Assembly (NCBI RefSeq): GCF_003586285.1
Contig: NZ_QUBR01000001.1
Coordinates: forward strand, 1,481,373 to 1,545,372
Direction: 5' to 3'
DNA length: 64,000 nucleotides
Origin: Aeromicrobium endophyticum
GTDB taxonomy: Bacteria; Actinomycetota; Actinomycetes; Propionibacteriales; Nocardioidaceae
Under the pieces are notes generated by a model. That model was not told the DNA's origin. It saw nothing but the letters and a program-made list of their open reading frames with translations, and searched no databases. The position numbers were made by a program, and so were the translations under genes. This document shows positions 1-8,467 of this stretch, in pieces. Position 1 is the first letter of the stretch, and each line of letters opens with the position of its first letter.

Positions 1-105
1 CACTCCTCGGCCCCCGGCCGCGCGGGGTCCCTGGGCGCCCCCCCCTGCCCCGGTATGGCCCCCCCCCCCACCGCTCCTACGGGTCGGGGCGGGCCGAGCG
101 GGCTG
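1..105. other. GC-rich window edge, no gene
   Basis: This stretch is dominated by C and G homopolymer runs, including two runs of about eight to ten C. It lies downstream of the NUDIX-family gene on the minus strand. I see no convincing coding frame or terminator stem in it; its left context is outside the window. Confidence 0.5.
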
Positions 106-657
106 TCAGGCGCCGAGGACGCCCAGGTGGGCCAGCGCCTGCTTGAGCAGCGTGCCGCGTCCGCCCTCCATGTCGGCCAGCACGTCGGGGTGCGCGGCCT
201 CCTCGGGCGTGAGCCACGTCAGCTCGAGCGCGTCCTGGCGCGGATTGCACTCGCCGGTGACCGGCACGACGTACGCGAGCGCGACCGCGTGCTGGCGGGG
301 GTCGTGCAGCGGCGTGACGCCCGGGAAGGGGAAGTACTCGGCGACCGTGAACGGGACGACCGACGTCGGCAGCTGCGGGAACGCCGTGGGGCCGAGGTCC
401 TTCTCGAGGTTGCGCAGCAGTGCGTCGCGCACCGACTCGCCGTGCAGCACGCGCCCCGACACCAGGGTGCGGGTCATCTCGCCGGTCGTGGACGAGCCGC
501 GCAGCAGCACGCCGATGTGCTCGACCGTGCCGTGCGAGTCGACGCGGACCGGGACGGCCTCGACGTACAGGATCGGCACCCGCGCGCGCGTCTCGTCGAG
601 CGCGAACTCGGGGAGCCAGCCGGGATTCGGGTCAGGGGTGCGCACGGACATGCCCAC
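106..657 (-). CDS. DUF4916 / NUDIX-fold hydrolase family protein
   Basis: A 183-residue protein resembling the actinobacterial DUF4916 branch of the NUDIX fold. The N-terminus has the typical NPGWLPE and VPVRVD stretches, and a C-terminal strand reads LTWLTPEEAA. A canonical NUDIX box (GX5EX7REUXEEXGU) is not intact: the corresponding region reads ESVRDALLRNLEKDLG and lacks the paired metal-binding glutamates. Nucleotide hydrolysis is therefore not assured. The GTG at 657 is used here; an ATG at 651 (MSVRTPD) is an equally reasonable start. It is transcribed divergently from the flavin oxidoreductase at 714, with only 56 bases between, and a TAGGAC box lies just upstream at 663-668. Confidence 0.75.
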   Translation of the reverse strand: MGMSVRTPDPNPGWLPEFALDETRARVPILYVEAVPVRVDSHGTVEHIGVLLRGSSTTGEMTRTLVSGRVLHGESVRDALLRNLEKDLGPTAFPQLPTSVVPFTVAEYFPFPGVTPLHDPRQHAVALAYVVPVTGECNPRQDALELTWLTPEEAAHPDVLADMEGGRGTLLKQALAHLGVLGA

Positions 658-713
658 ATTCTGTCCTACCGGACATGACGGACGGTGCGCCCTGACCGTG
701 CCAGCATGAGGAC

Positions 714-2087
714 GTGATCAACGGCGACGTCTCGTTCTGGTGGCACCAGGCCGGTCGGCCCGCGCCGCGCGAGGCGCTCGACGGCGACCTCGACTGCGAC
801 GTGTGCATCGTCGGCGGAGGGCTGAGCGGGTTATGGACGGCCTACGCCCTGGCCGGTCTCGACCCGACGCTCGACGTCGTGGTGCTCGAGGCCGAGTTCG
901 CCGGATTCGGCGCGTCGGGACGCAACGGCGGATGGTTGTCGGCCGAGCTGTCGGGCAGCAAGCAGCGGTACGCGGCGACGCACGGTCGCGAGGGCGTCAC
1001 GGCTCTCGTGTCCGCGATGGAGCAGTCGGTCGACGACGTCCTGGAGGTCTGCCGATCGGAGGGCATCGACGCCGACGTCGTCAAGAACGGCGTGCTGTAC
1101 GTCGCCCGCTCGCCGGCACAGCTCGTCCGGATGCGGGAGGGTCTCGCCGACGACCTCGCGTGGGGCATCGGCGCCGATCACCAGGCCGAGCTGACTCCCG
1201 AGCAGGTCGGCGAGAGGGTGCGGGTCGAGGGCGTGCTCGGCGGGGTGTTCAGCCCGCACTGCGCCCGCGTGCAGCCCGCCAAGCTGGTCGCGGGTGTCGC
1301 CGAGGCCGCCGAGCGTCGCGGCGTCCGCATCCTCGAGCGCACCCGGGTCACGCGCATCGAGCCGGGCGTCGTCACGACGAGCCGCGGGCGGGTGCGTGCG
1401 CCGCGGGTGCTGCGCTGCCTCGAGGGCTACACCGCGTCCCTTCCCGGACAGCGGCGGTCGTGGCTGCCGATGAACTCGGCGATGATCGTGACCGAGCGGC
1501 TGTCCGACGCCGCGTGGGACGACATCGGGTGGTCGGGCGCCGAGCTGCTGGGCGACAGCGCCAACGCCTACTGCTACGCCCAGCGCACCGCGGACGGTCG
1601 CATCGCCCTCGGCGGGCGCGGCATCCCGTACCGCTTCGGCTCGCGCACCGACGTCGACGGGCAGACCCAGGACTGGACCGTGTCGTCACTGACCGACATC
1701 CTGCACGGGATGTTCCCGGCCACGCGCTCGTCCCGCATCGACCACGCGTGGTGCGGCGTGCTCGGCGTCCCGCGCGACTGGTGCGCGAGCGTCGGCTTCG
1801 ACCCGTCGACGGGGCTGGGGTGGGCCGGCGGCTACGTCGGCAGCGGGCTCACCACCACCCACCTGGCCGGTCGGACGCTCGCCGACCTGGCGCTGGCCCG
1901 CGACACCGACCTGACGCACCTGCCGTGGGTCGACCGGCGGGTCCGTCGGTGGGAGCCGGAGCCGCTGCGCTGGCTGGGCGTGCGGGCGATGTACGGCCTG
2001 TATCGCGAGGCCGACCGCCGCGAGGGGCGCGGCCTCGCCCGCCCGAGCCGCCTGGCTCGCCTGGGCGACCGCCTCACCGGCCGCTGA
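714..2087 (+). CDS. FAD-dependent amine/amino-acid oxidoreductase (DAO family)
   Basis: A 457-residue flavoprotein with an N-terminal dinucleotide-binding motif (CIVGGGLSGLWTAY, residues about 29-42), the acidic strand end VVLEAEF, and the GASGRNGGW motif typical of the DadA / gamma-glutamylputrescine oxidase (PuuB) group. The C-terminal FAD contact GLGWAGGYVGSGL is also present. It probably oxidises a C-N bond in an amine or amino acid in the cytoplasm. The GTG at 714 is chosen because the nearby ATG at 706 runs into a stop after three codons. It stands alone, followed by a strong hairpin at 2107-2144, so it is probably not part of the catabolic cluster that follows. The substrate cannot be told from sequence. 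Confidence 0.85.
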   Translation: MINGDVSFWWHQAGRPAPREALDGDLDCDVCIVGGGLSGLWTAYALAGLDPTLDVVVLEAEFAGFGASGRNGGWLSAELSGSKQRYAATHGREGVTALVSAMEQSVDDVLEVCRSEGIDADVVKNGVLYVARSPAQLVRMREGLADDLAWGIGADHQAELTPEQVGERVRVEGVLGGVFSPHCARVQPAKLVAGVAEAAERRGVRILERTRVTRIEPGVVTTSRGRVRAPRVLRCLEGYTASLPGQRRSWLPMNSAMIVTERLSDAAWDDIGWSGAELLGDSANAYCYAQRTADGRIALGGRGIPYRFGSRTDVDGQTQDWTVSSLTDILHGMFPATRSSRIDHAWCGVLGVPRDWCASVGFDPSTGLGWAGGYVGSGLTTTHLAGRTLADLALARDTDLTHLPWVDRRVRRWEPEPLRWLGVRAMYGLYREADRREGRGLARPSRLARLGDRLTGR

Positions 2088-2106
2088 TCCTCTGATCGGC
2101 CGAGGA

Positions 2107-2144
2107 ATCGGTCTTTGTCCCCGCCAGCGCGGACGAAGACCGAT
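2107..2144 (+). terminator. Intrinsic terminator-like hairpin
   Basis: Arms at 2107-2120 and 2131-2144 pair over 14 positions with a single G-T wobble, around a 10-base loop. There is no long T-run, as is usual in high-GC actinobacteria. It closes the flavin oxidoreductase transcript before the monooxygenase promoter. Confidence 0.7.
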
Positions 2145-2183
2145 CTCTGCGTGCCCGGAGCCGTGTGGTCGGCGGCGTGACCG

Positions 2184-2235
2184 TTGACGGTGACGTGGAT
2201 CACCGCTATCTTAGCTATCATTACGTAGTTAGCAG
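2184..2235 (+). promoter_or_regulatory. Promoter/operator region of the monooxygenase operon
   Basis: TTGACG at 2184-2189 and TATCTT at 2207-2212 are spaced by 17 bases and look like a vegetative promoter. A Crp/GlxR-like dyad, GGTGA-N6-TCACC, lies at 2189-2204. An AT-rich block from CTTAG (2210-2214) to TTAGCAG (2229-2235) overlaps the -10 and start region. The same elements in the same order recur upstream of the transporter gene at 8546, which argues for shared control, perhaps by Crp and by the GntR regulator at 6666. Which protein binds the AT-rich block is inference. Confidence 0.6.
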
Positions 2236-2247
2236 TGAAAGGAATCT

Positions 2248-4146
2248 ATGTCCCTCCGTGTCGAGCGCTCCCAGGTCGAGGCAGCCGTCGCCCAGGCGAA
2301 TCCCAGCGTGCTGCGCATGGCTCTCTACCAGCTGACCCGCGACCCCGAGCTCGCTGACATGCAGGTCAACCAGGAGCCCAAGCGTGGCGGGGCCTTCCAC
2401 TCGCCGATCGTCGACGAGCGCCACGCCGAGGTGATCCGGCGCAAGGCCGTCGAGCTCCTCGTCTCGGGCGATGTCGCTCGTGAGCGCGAGCTGCCGAACG
2501 ACGACGACCTGCGGTCGATGATGCAGATGATGACCGCCGTCGTCCCGGACGAGGTCGCGTTCCGTCACGGCCGGGAAGAGCTCGCCTTCGACGAGTTCCC
2601 CCGTGAGGCCGTCTGGCACGGTGAGAAGCCGTCGATCCCCGAGGACTTCTCGGTCGCGATCATCGGCGCGGGCCCCAGCGGCATCGCCGCCGCGGTGCAG
2701 TTCGAGCGTCTCGGCATCCCCTACGACGTGTACGAGCGGGAGTCCGCGGCCGGCGGCACGTGGCAGGTCAACAGCTACCCCGACGCCAGGGTCGACACCA
2801 GCAGCTTCCTCTACCAGTTCAAGTTCATCAAGAACTACCCGTGGTCGGAGTACTTCGCGGCCGCGGACGAGGTGAAGAAGTACGTCCAGCACACCGCCGA
2901 CACCTTCGGCGTGACCGAGCACATCCAGTTCAACTCATCGCTCGAGGGAGCGACGTTCGACGACGAGACGTCGTCGTGGACGCTCACGCTCCGCAGCCCG
3001 AACGGCACCGAGCGCCAGGCGACCGCCAGCGTGATCGTCAGCGCCGCAGGCCAGTTCTCCACGCCTCGACTGCCGGACATCCCGGGCGTCGAGGACTTCC
3101 AGGGCGACTTCTTCCACACCACGGCGTGGGACTCCTCCTTCGACCCGAGCGGCAAGGTCGTCGCGGTGATCGGCAACGGGTCGACCGGCGTCCAGCTCAC
3201 CCCGTGGCTCGCCGACCGCGCCGAGAAGCTGTTCGTCCTGCAGCGCACGCCGCAGTGGATCTCCCCGATGGAGGGCTACCGCGACCGCATCACGCCGGAG
3301 ATCCGCTGGCTCTTCGACAACGTCCCCTACTACTGGAACTGGTACTGCTTCCACACGCAGGTCACGACCAACGGGATGCAGCTGGCCCAGGAGTACGACC
3401 GCGAGTGGCAGGCCGGCGGCGGGCTCATCAGCGAGCGCAACGACGGCCTCCGCGCGGCGCTCACGGCCTACATCGGCGAGAAGCTGGCCGACCGGCCCGA
3501 CCTGATCGAGAAGGTCACCCCCGACTACGCCCCGCTCGCGCGGCGGCTCGTCGTCGACAGCGGCTGGTACGACACGCTGCTGCGCCCGGACGTCGACCTC
3601 GTCGCCGAGGGCATCGACCACATCGAGGCCGGTGCGATCGTCACCAAGGACGGTCGCCGGCTCGAGGTCGACGCGATCGTGTTCGCGAGCGGGTTCGACG
3701 TGAGCAAGTACCTCTACCCGACCGAGTACACCGGGTCGGACGGCGTGCACCTGCAGGACCTCTGGTCCAAGGACGGCCCACGTGCCTACCTCGGGATGAC
3801 CCTGCCCGGATTCCCCAACCTGTTCGTCTTCTACGGCCCGAACGCCCAGCCCCGCTCGGGCGCGTTCGTCACCTGGAGCGAGATCTGGTCGCGGTACGCC
3901 GCCGAGGGCGTGGTCCACCTCCTCGAGAACGGCGCCCGGTCGTTCGAGCTCCGGCGGGAGGTCTTCGACGACTACCAGTCGGAGGTCGACGCCGCCCACG
4001 ACAACCTCATCTGGCAGGGCGAGGCGCCGGCCGACAAGAACTACTACGTCAAGGACGGTCGCCAGATCGTCCACTGGCCGTTCCGCAACGAGGAGTACTA
4101 CGACCGGGTGTCGTCCTTCGACCCCGACGCCTTCACCATCTCCTGA
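2248..4146 (+). CDS. Baeyer-Villiger flavin monooxygenase, HapE-like
   Basis: A 632-residue class B flavoprotein monooxygenase. It shows the FAD Rossmann motif GAGPSG near residue 140, followed by the GGTW element. The Baeyer-Villiger fingerprint FxGxxxHxxxW(D) is at residues 284-295 (FQGDFFHTTAWD), and the NADPH Rossmann motif GNGSTG lies near residue 310. The first about 135 residues precede the FAD domain. That extension and the total length resemble 4-hydroxyacetophenone monooxygenase (640 residues) rather than cyclohexanone monooxygenase. Family members insert one oxygen next to a ketone to give an ester or lactone using NADPH and O2. It opens the catabolic cluster; AAAGGAA lies about 6 bases before the ATG. 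Substrate is unknown: aryl ketones, cyclic ketones and steroids are all possible. Confidence 0.9.
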   Translation: MSLRVERSQVEAAVAQANPSVLRMALYQLTRDPELADMQVNQEPKRGGAFHSPIVDERHAEVIRRKAVELLVSGDVARERELPNDDDLRSMMQMMTAVVPDEVAFRHGREELAFDEFPREAVWHGEKPSIPEDFSVAIIGAGPSGIAAAVQFERLGIPYDVYERESAAGGTWQVNSYPDARVDTSSFLYQFKFIKNYPWSEYFAAADEVKKYVQHTADTFGVTEHIQFNSSLEGATFDDETSSWTLTLRSPNGTERQATASVIVSAAGQFSTPRLPDIPGVEDFQGDFFHTTAWDSSFDPSGKVVAVIGNGSTGVQLTPWLADRAEKLFVLQRTPQWISPMEGYRDRITPEIRWLFDNVPYYWNWYCFHTQVTTNGMQLAQEYDREWQAGGGLISERNDGLRAALTAYIGEKLADRPDLIEKVTPDYAPLARRLVVDSGWYDTLLRPDVDLVAEGIDHIEAGAIVTKDGRRLEVDAIVFASGFDVSKYLYPTEYTGSDGVHLQDLWSKDGPRAYLGMTLPGFPNLFVFYGPNAQPRSGAFVTWSEIWSRYAAEGVVHLLENGARSFELRREVFDDYQSEVDAAHDNLIWQGEAPADKNYYVKDGRQIVHWPFRNEEYYDRVSSFDPDAFTIS

Positions 4147-4190
4147 CCTCGCCGGCCGTCCGTCGCGAACAGATCCGAAAAGAGGAATCC

Positions 4191-4970
4191 ATGAACACGC
4201 TCGTCGTCGAGCAGCACGACCGGGTGGTCACGGTCACGATCGACCGTCCGCCCGTCAACGCGGTGACCTTGGAGATGCAGCACGAGCTCTCCTCGGTCTT
4301 CGGAGGTCTGGCCGAGGACAAGAGCGTCGGCGCCGTCGTGCTCGCGGCGGCCGGCGACCGTGCCTTCTGCGGAGGGATCGACCTCAAGGAGGTGGCGGCC
4401 GACGGGCCGGCCGGCGACTCGCTCCAGGCGCAGGTCAACCCGGGCTGGCAGTGGCGGGCGACCCAGCACGTCATCCGCCACGCGGCCGTCCCCGTCATCG
4501 CCGCGGTGGAGCGCCCCGCGATCGGTGCCGGCTTCGGGCTGCTGGGAGTCTGCGACCTCATCATCGCCGCCGAGCGCGCCACCTTCGCGCTCACCGAGAT
4601 CAACGTCGGCCTGCTCGGCGGCGGCAGCAAGGCCCTGCGCCTGCTGGGTCCGCACAAGGCCCGGATGATGCTGTTCACGGGCCGACCCGTGACCGCTGCG
4701 GACATGTACCGGCTCGGCGCCGTCGAGGAGGTCGTCCCCGACGGGCAGGCGTTGCCCGTCGCCCAGCAGCTGGCGGCCGAGATCGCGTCGAAGAGCCCGC
4801 TCGCGATCCGCATGGCCAAGGAGTCGATCGTGCGCATCGAGGGCGACGAGGTCGAGCGGCAGTACCGCACCGAGTGGGACTACACGAACCGCCTGGGGCA
4901 CCTGAACGACTCGCGCGAGGCGATGAGCGCCTACCTCGAGAAGCGCGAGCCCGAGTGGAGCTGGTCATGA
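4191..4970 (+). CDS. Enoyl-CoA hydratase/isomerase family protein
   Basis: A 259-residue crotonase-fold protein. Oxyanion-hole stretches are FCGGIDLKEV and GAGFGLLGVCDL. The second half of the active site reads LTEINVGLLGGGSKALRLLG, keeping the acidic residue but not the usual GGTQRL pattern, so hydration, isomerisation or C-C bond cleavage are all possible. The ATG at 4191 follows AGAGGAAT by a normal distance. It sits 44 bases behind the monooxygenase and overlaps the next SDR by ATGA, so it is co-transcribed with both. Likely role: a beta-oxidation-like step on a CoA ester generated after ring or chain oxygenation. Confidence 0.88.
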   Translation: MNTLVVEQHDRVVTVTIDRPPVNAVTLEMQHELSSVFGGLAEDKSVGAVVLAAAGDRAFCGGIDLKEVAADGPAGDSLQAQVNPGWQWRATQHVIRHAAVPVIAAVERPAIGAGFGLLGVCDLIIAAERATFALTEINVGLLGGGSKALRLLGPHKARMMLFTGRPVTAADMYRLGAVEEVVPDGQALPVAQQLAAEIASKSPLAIRMAKESIVRIEGDEVERQYRTEWDYTNRLGHLNDSREAMSAYLEKREPEWSWS

Positions 4971-5725
4971 GCGAGGGCGCGCTGCTCGCCGGGCAGGTCG
5001 CGGTCGTCACGGGCGGCGCCAGCGGCATCGGCCTGGCCACGGTCAAGCTCCTCTGCGAGGACGGGGCCCGCGTGGTGATCGTCGACCGCGACGCGGCCGC
5101 GTCGGCCGTTGCGGTCGCCGAGCTGACCGCTGCCGGGCACGACGTCCGCAGCGAGCTCGTCGACATCGCGTCGCAGGACGACGTCGACTCCCTGGCCGGC
5201 ACCGTGCTCGCCGACGGCGGACGGATCGACATCCTGGTCAACAACGCCGGCGTCAACGCCGAGGCGATGACGTTGTGGGAGACCCCGCCCGAGATCTTCG
5301 AGAAGATGTGGCGGGTCAACCTCTTCGGCACCTACCTGATGTGCCGGGCCTTCGTGCCGGCGATGATCGAGCGCGGCTACGGCCGGATCGTCAACGTGGC
5401 GAGCGTGGCGGGCAAGGAGGGCAACACCGGCAGCAGCGCCTACTCGTCGGCCAAGGCGGCAGCCATCGGCATGACCAAGTCGCTCGGCAAGGAGCTGGCC
5501 GGCACGGGGGTCATCGCGAACGCGGTCACCCCGGGCGTGATCCGCACGCCGCTGGCCATGCGGACGACGCCCGAGCACATCCAGCGGCTCGCGGCGAAGA
5601 TCCCGATGGGACGCATCGGCGAGCCCGAAGAGGTCGCCGAGATCATCCGCTGGGCCTCGAGCCCGCGGTGCAGCTTCACCACCGCGTCCGTCATCGACGC
5701 CAGCGGCGGCCGGACGACCTACTGA
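4967..5725 (+). CDS. Short-chain dehydrogenase/reductase (SDR)
   Basis: A classical SDR of 252 residues with cofactor motif TGGASGIG (residues 15-22), the structural NNAG motif, and catalytic Tyr159 and Lys163 (YSSAK). It probably oxidises a secondary alcohol or reduces a ketone with NAD(P). The ATG overlaps the stop of the preceding enoyl-CoA hydratase (ATGA), indicating translational coupling. In this cluster a 3-hydroxyacyl-CoA dehydrogenase step, or oxidation of an alcohol to the ketone used by the monooxygenase, would fit. Sequence does not decide between them. Confidence 0.88.
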   Translation: MSEGALLAGQVAVVTGGASGIGLATVKLLCEDGARVVIVDRDAAASAVAVAELTAAGHDVRSELVDIASQDDVDSLAGTVLADGGRIDILVNNAGVNAEAMTLWETPPEIFEKMWRVNLFGTYLMCRAFVPAMIERGYGRIVNVASVAGKEGNTGSSAYSSAKAAAIGMTKSLGKELAGTGVIANAVTPGVIRTPLAMRTTPEHIQRLAAKIPMGRIGEPEEVAEIIRWASSPRCSFTTASVIDASGGRTTY

Positions 5726-5733
5726 TCACGGGT

Positions 5734-5750
5734 CGCGGAACGGTTCCGCG
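5734..5750 (+). repeat. Perfect 17-bp palindrome between two SDR genes
   Basis: Arms CGCGGAAC and GTTCCGCG (8 bp each) surround one base. It lies in the 58-bp gap between two co-directional SDR genes. It could be an operator or a short attenuating hairpin; no second copy was noticed. Confidence 0.5.
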
Positions 5751-5783
5751 GCCGGCACCACCTTTCACGGAAGCAGGACGAGC

Positions 5784-6584
5784 GTGAGTCTCGACAACAG
5801 CCCCATCGCCGACTACGCAGCCAAGGCCTCGCTGGCCGGAACCTGCGCGATCGTCATCGGCGCAGGTCACGGCATCGGCCGCCAGACGGCCCATGCCCTG
5901 GCGCAGGTCGGCGCCAGCGTCATCTGCGTCGACCTCGACCGCGAGCGGGCGGAGACCGTCGCGCACGAGGTCGGCGGCACGGCCGTCGTGGCCGACGCGT
6001 GCGAGCGCGACGGGGTCGCCGAGATCCTCGCGGCAGCTGCCCGGTCCGAGCACCGCCTGGGCACGATCGTCGACATCATCGGCATGGCGACCTTCGGCAA
6101 CCTGGACGAGCACACCGACGAGATGTGGGCCCGCAGCGAGCGGGTCAACCTGCGTCACGCCGTCCTGACGGTCGAGCTCGGGGGCGCTGCGCTGGCCGAG
6201 GCCGGCGGCGGCACCCTGGTGTTCGTGGCGTCCATCAGCTCGACGTACGGCACCCAGCACCACGGCGCGTACGGCGCTCACAAGGCGGCCCTGCTGTCGC
6301 TGGTGAAGACGGCCGCCGTCGAGCTCGGCCCCAAGGGCATCCGCGTCAACGCGGTGGCTCCGGGTGTCATCTGGACCGAGCGCATGGGCACCGCGATCGG
6401 CGAGGCGAACCGGGACGTCTTCGCCGAGAACACCCCGACGGGCCGCCTGGGCGAGCCCAGCGACGTCGCCGGCGTCATCTCGTTCCTGGCCACCGACCTG
6501 TCGTCGCACGTCAACGGACAGGCCGTTCTGGTCGACGGCGGCGTTGGCGTAAGGTTTCCGTACCCGGTGGACCTGCTCGTATGA
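5784..6584 (+). CDS. SDR family oxidoreductase with atypical central motif
   Basis: A 266-residue SDR with GAGHGIG (residues 26-32) as cofactor motif and catalytic Tyr163/Lys167 (YGAHK). The usual NNAG stabilising motif after strand 4 is replaced by IIGMA, which is unusual among classical SDRs and may mark a divergent substrate class. The GTG start is preceded by AGCAGGACGAGC. It is on the same strand as, and 58 bases after, the previous SDR. It is followed by the GntR regulator, so it ends the first sub-operon of the catabolic cluster. Confidence 0.85.
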   Translation: MSLDNSPIADYAAKASLAGTCAIVIGAGHGIGRQTAHALAQVGASVICVDLDRERAETVAHEVGGTAVVADACERDGVAEILAAAARSEHRLGTIVDIIGMATFGNLDEHTDEMWARSERVNLRHAVLTVELGGAALAEAGGGTLVFVASISSTYGTQHHGAYGAHKAALLSLVKTAAVELGPKGIRVNAVAPGVIWTERMGTAIGEANRDVFAENTPTGRLGEPSDVAGVISFLATDLSSHVNGQAVLVDGGVGVRFPYPVDLLV

Positions 6585-6665
6585 GTCCGTCCGGACACGT
6601 CAACATCTCGGCGGGCAGCGGGTGTCAGGGGCCTGCGTTGCGCGGCGCGACAAGGAGCATGAGCA

Positions 6666-7388
6666 ATGGCGACGAATCGAGTGCGGATCCCGAAGGCGTC
6701 GGACGTCGTCATCGCGGAGATCCGCGAGCGGATCCTCTTCCATCGCCTGCCGGTCGGCACGCGGCTCCCGAACGAGACCGAGCTGATGGAGCAGTACGGC
6801 TTGGGGCGGGTGACGGTCCGCGAGGCGCTGCGCGTGCTGGAGCGCGACGGCCTGGTCGAGATCAGGCGTGGCCCGACGGGCGGCATCTTCGTGCGGCACA
6901 CGGACATCTCGCAGGTGAGCGACGCGATGGCGATGCTGTTCCGCTTCAGCGACACGACGCTCGGCGAGGCCTCGGAGTTCCGGTCGCTGCTGGAGCCGCG
7001 GGTGGCCCGGCTCGCCGCGATCAACGCGACGGAGGTGCAGCTGGAGCAGATCGCCAAGATCGCCAACGGAGACTTCGACGCGGTGCGCCTGGCGGAGTTC
7101 CACGCCCTGCTCACGGCTGCGTGCGGCAACAAGGTGTTCGAGATGACGCTCAAGGCGCTCCACGACTCGGCCGCCGGGCACTACCGCTACGACCTCATCG
7201 AGTCCGAGCTGCCGGACGGCGGCACCCACGACCACGTCGAGATCGCGAAGGCGATCGTGGCCCGTGACGCCGACGCGGCCGAGGACGCGATGCGTCGCCA
7301 CCTCGCGACGTACGACCAGTACCTGCGGGACAACCACATCGACGGTGTCCCGACGATCCCGGAGAAGACCGCCGCCACCACGCGGTGA
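6666..7388 (+). CDS. GntR-family transcriptional regulator, FadR/FCD subgroup
   Basis: A 240-residue regulator. The N-terminal winged helix (about residues 10-80) includes LPNETELMEQYGLGRVTVREALRVLE, and the GPTGGIFV wing tip follows. The C-terminal all-helical part matches FCD ligand-binding domains, which usually bind small carboxylates or acyl-CoA through a metal site. AAGGAG precedes the ATG by 9 bases. Embedded in the catabolic cluster, it is the natural candidate for its local, substrate-responsive control. The AT-rich blocks at 2210-2235 and 8502-8532 are candidate targets. A small GC hairpin (7394-7409) follows the gene. Confidence 0.9.
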   Translation: MATNRVRIPKASDVVIAEIRERILFHRLPVGTRLPNETELMEQYGLGRVTVREALRVLERDGLVEIRRGPTGGIFVRHTDISQVSDAMAMLFRFSDTTLGEASEFRSLLEPRVARLAAINATEVQLEQIAKIANGDFDAVRLAEFHALLTAACGNKVFEMTLKALHDSAAGHYRYDLIESELPDGGTHDHVEIAKAIVARDADAAEDAMRRHLATYDQYLRDNHIDGVPTIPEKTAATTR

Positions 7389-7514
7389 TCCCCGCCGCCC
7401 TCCGGCGGCACCCACGCGAACCATCCTCGGCGGTCGGTCTCGCGACCCTGCTCGCATCCCTCACGGGTGCGTGCCCGCGTGCCCGCACGCCCTTCTGCAG
7501 AGGTGACACCTGCC

Positions 7515-8405
7515 ATGACCGTGCCCTATCGAGACCTTCCTGCCGGTGACGCCCGAGGCGTCTTCGGCGACGACGACGTCCTCGGGACGCTGAACCTCCA
7601 GACCCCGGAAGCCGTGCTGAGTGCTGCTGCGTCGATCAGGAGCGGCAAGGTCTTCAGCCTGAACGCCCCGATGGAGCTGCCCGACCCTCCCCTGTTCGAC
7701 CGTGAGCCGTTCCGGCACCACGTCTTCCGCACGAAGATGGGCAACCGCGACGACTGGGTCGACAACTTCTATCCGCAGAGCTCGTCGCAGTGGGACGGGT
7801 TCCTGCACATCAGCGACCCCGAGATCGGCTCGTACAACCACCAGCCGCCCGAGCGCCTCGGCGTCGAGAACTGGGCGCGGCGAGGGATCGCCGGGCGCGG
7901 TGTGCTGCTGGACGTCGAGCGCTTCCTGCGCACCCGCGGCGAGCAGCTGCACTGGCACACGTCGCGCCCGATCTCGGTCCGCGAGCTCGACGACACCCGG
8001 CTGGCGCAGGGCATCGAGTGGCAACGGGGCGACGTCCTGCTGCTGCGCACCGGGTGGTGGGCCGGATACCTCGCGGCGAGCACCGAGGAGCGTCACGACG
8101 TGCGCACGCGGCATGACTCGCCCGGCCTCGAGGCCTGCGCGGAGATGGCCGAGTACCTGTGGGACCACGGCATCAGCGCGGCTGCGGCGGACAACATCAG
8201 CGTCGAGTCGATGCCGCTCGGCACCGAGCTGCTGCACCACCGGACCCTGGTCCGGCTCGGCATGCCCTGGGGCGAGATGTGGTGGCTGGACGCCTTGGCC
8301 GACGACTGCGCCGCGGAGGGCCGCTGGGACAGCCTGCTGGTCTCGGCGCCGTGGAACCTCAGCGGCGGCATCGGGTCTCCGGCCAACGCCCTGGCGCTGC
8401 GGTAG
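7515..8405 (+). CDS. Cyclase-family (kynurenine-formamidase-like) hydrolase
   Basis: A 296-residue protein of the metal-dependent cyclase/formamidase family (PF04199), which includes isatin hydrolase and bacterial kynurenine formamidase. The ATG at 7515 is preferred because AGAGGTG lies just before it; an upstream GTG at 7467 gives an arginine- and proline-rich extension that looks non-coding. The family's HxGTHxDxPxH metal motif is not seen. The equivalent region reads SSSQWDGFLHI (about residues 94-104), a variant that keeps an Asp and a His. In this cluster it could open a lactone or amide ring, or hydrolyse the ester made by the monooxygenase. That role is inference. Confidence 0.82.
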   Translation: MTVPYRDLPAGDARGVFGDDDVLGTLNLQTPEAVLSAAASIRSGKVFSLNAPMELPDPPLFDREPFRHHVFRTKMGNRDDWVDNFYPQSSSQWDGFLHISDPEIGSYNHQPPERLGVENWARRGIAGRGVLLDVERFLRTRGEQLHWHTSRPISVRELDDTRLAQGIEWQRGDVLLLRTGWWAGYLAASTEERHDVRTRHDSPGLEACAEMAEYLWDHGISAAAADNISVESMPLGTELLHHRTLVRLGMPWGEMWWLDALADDCAAEGRWDSLLVSAPWNLSGGIGSPANALALR

Positions 8406-8442
8406 ACCCACCGGCACCGCGGGGTGGCTGGTCGCCGCATGC

Positions 8443-8464
8443 TTCGCCCGAAATTCCGGGCGAA
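8443..8464 (+). terminator. Terminator-like hairpin after the cyclase-family gene
   Basis: Eight-bp perfect arms TTCGCCCG (8443-8450) and CGGGCGAA (8457-8464) flank AAATTC. It separates the cyclase-family gene from the transporter promoter. Confidence 0.55.
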
Positions 8465-8467
8465 CGC

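Noticed and set aside
106..657. Standard active NUDIX hydrolase
   Set aside because: The NUDIX box lacks the paired metal-binding glutamates, so only the fold is claimed.
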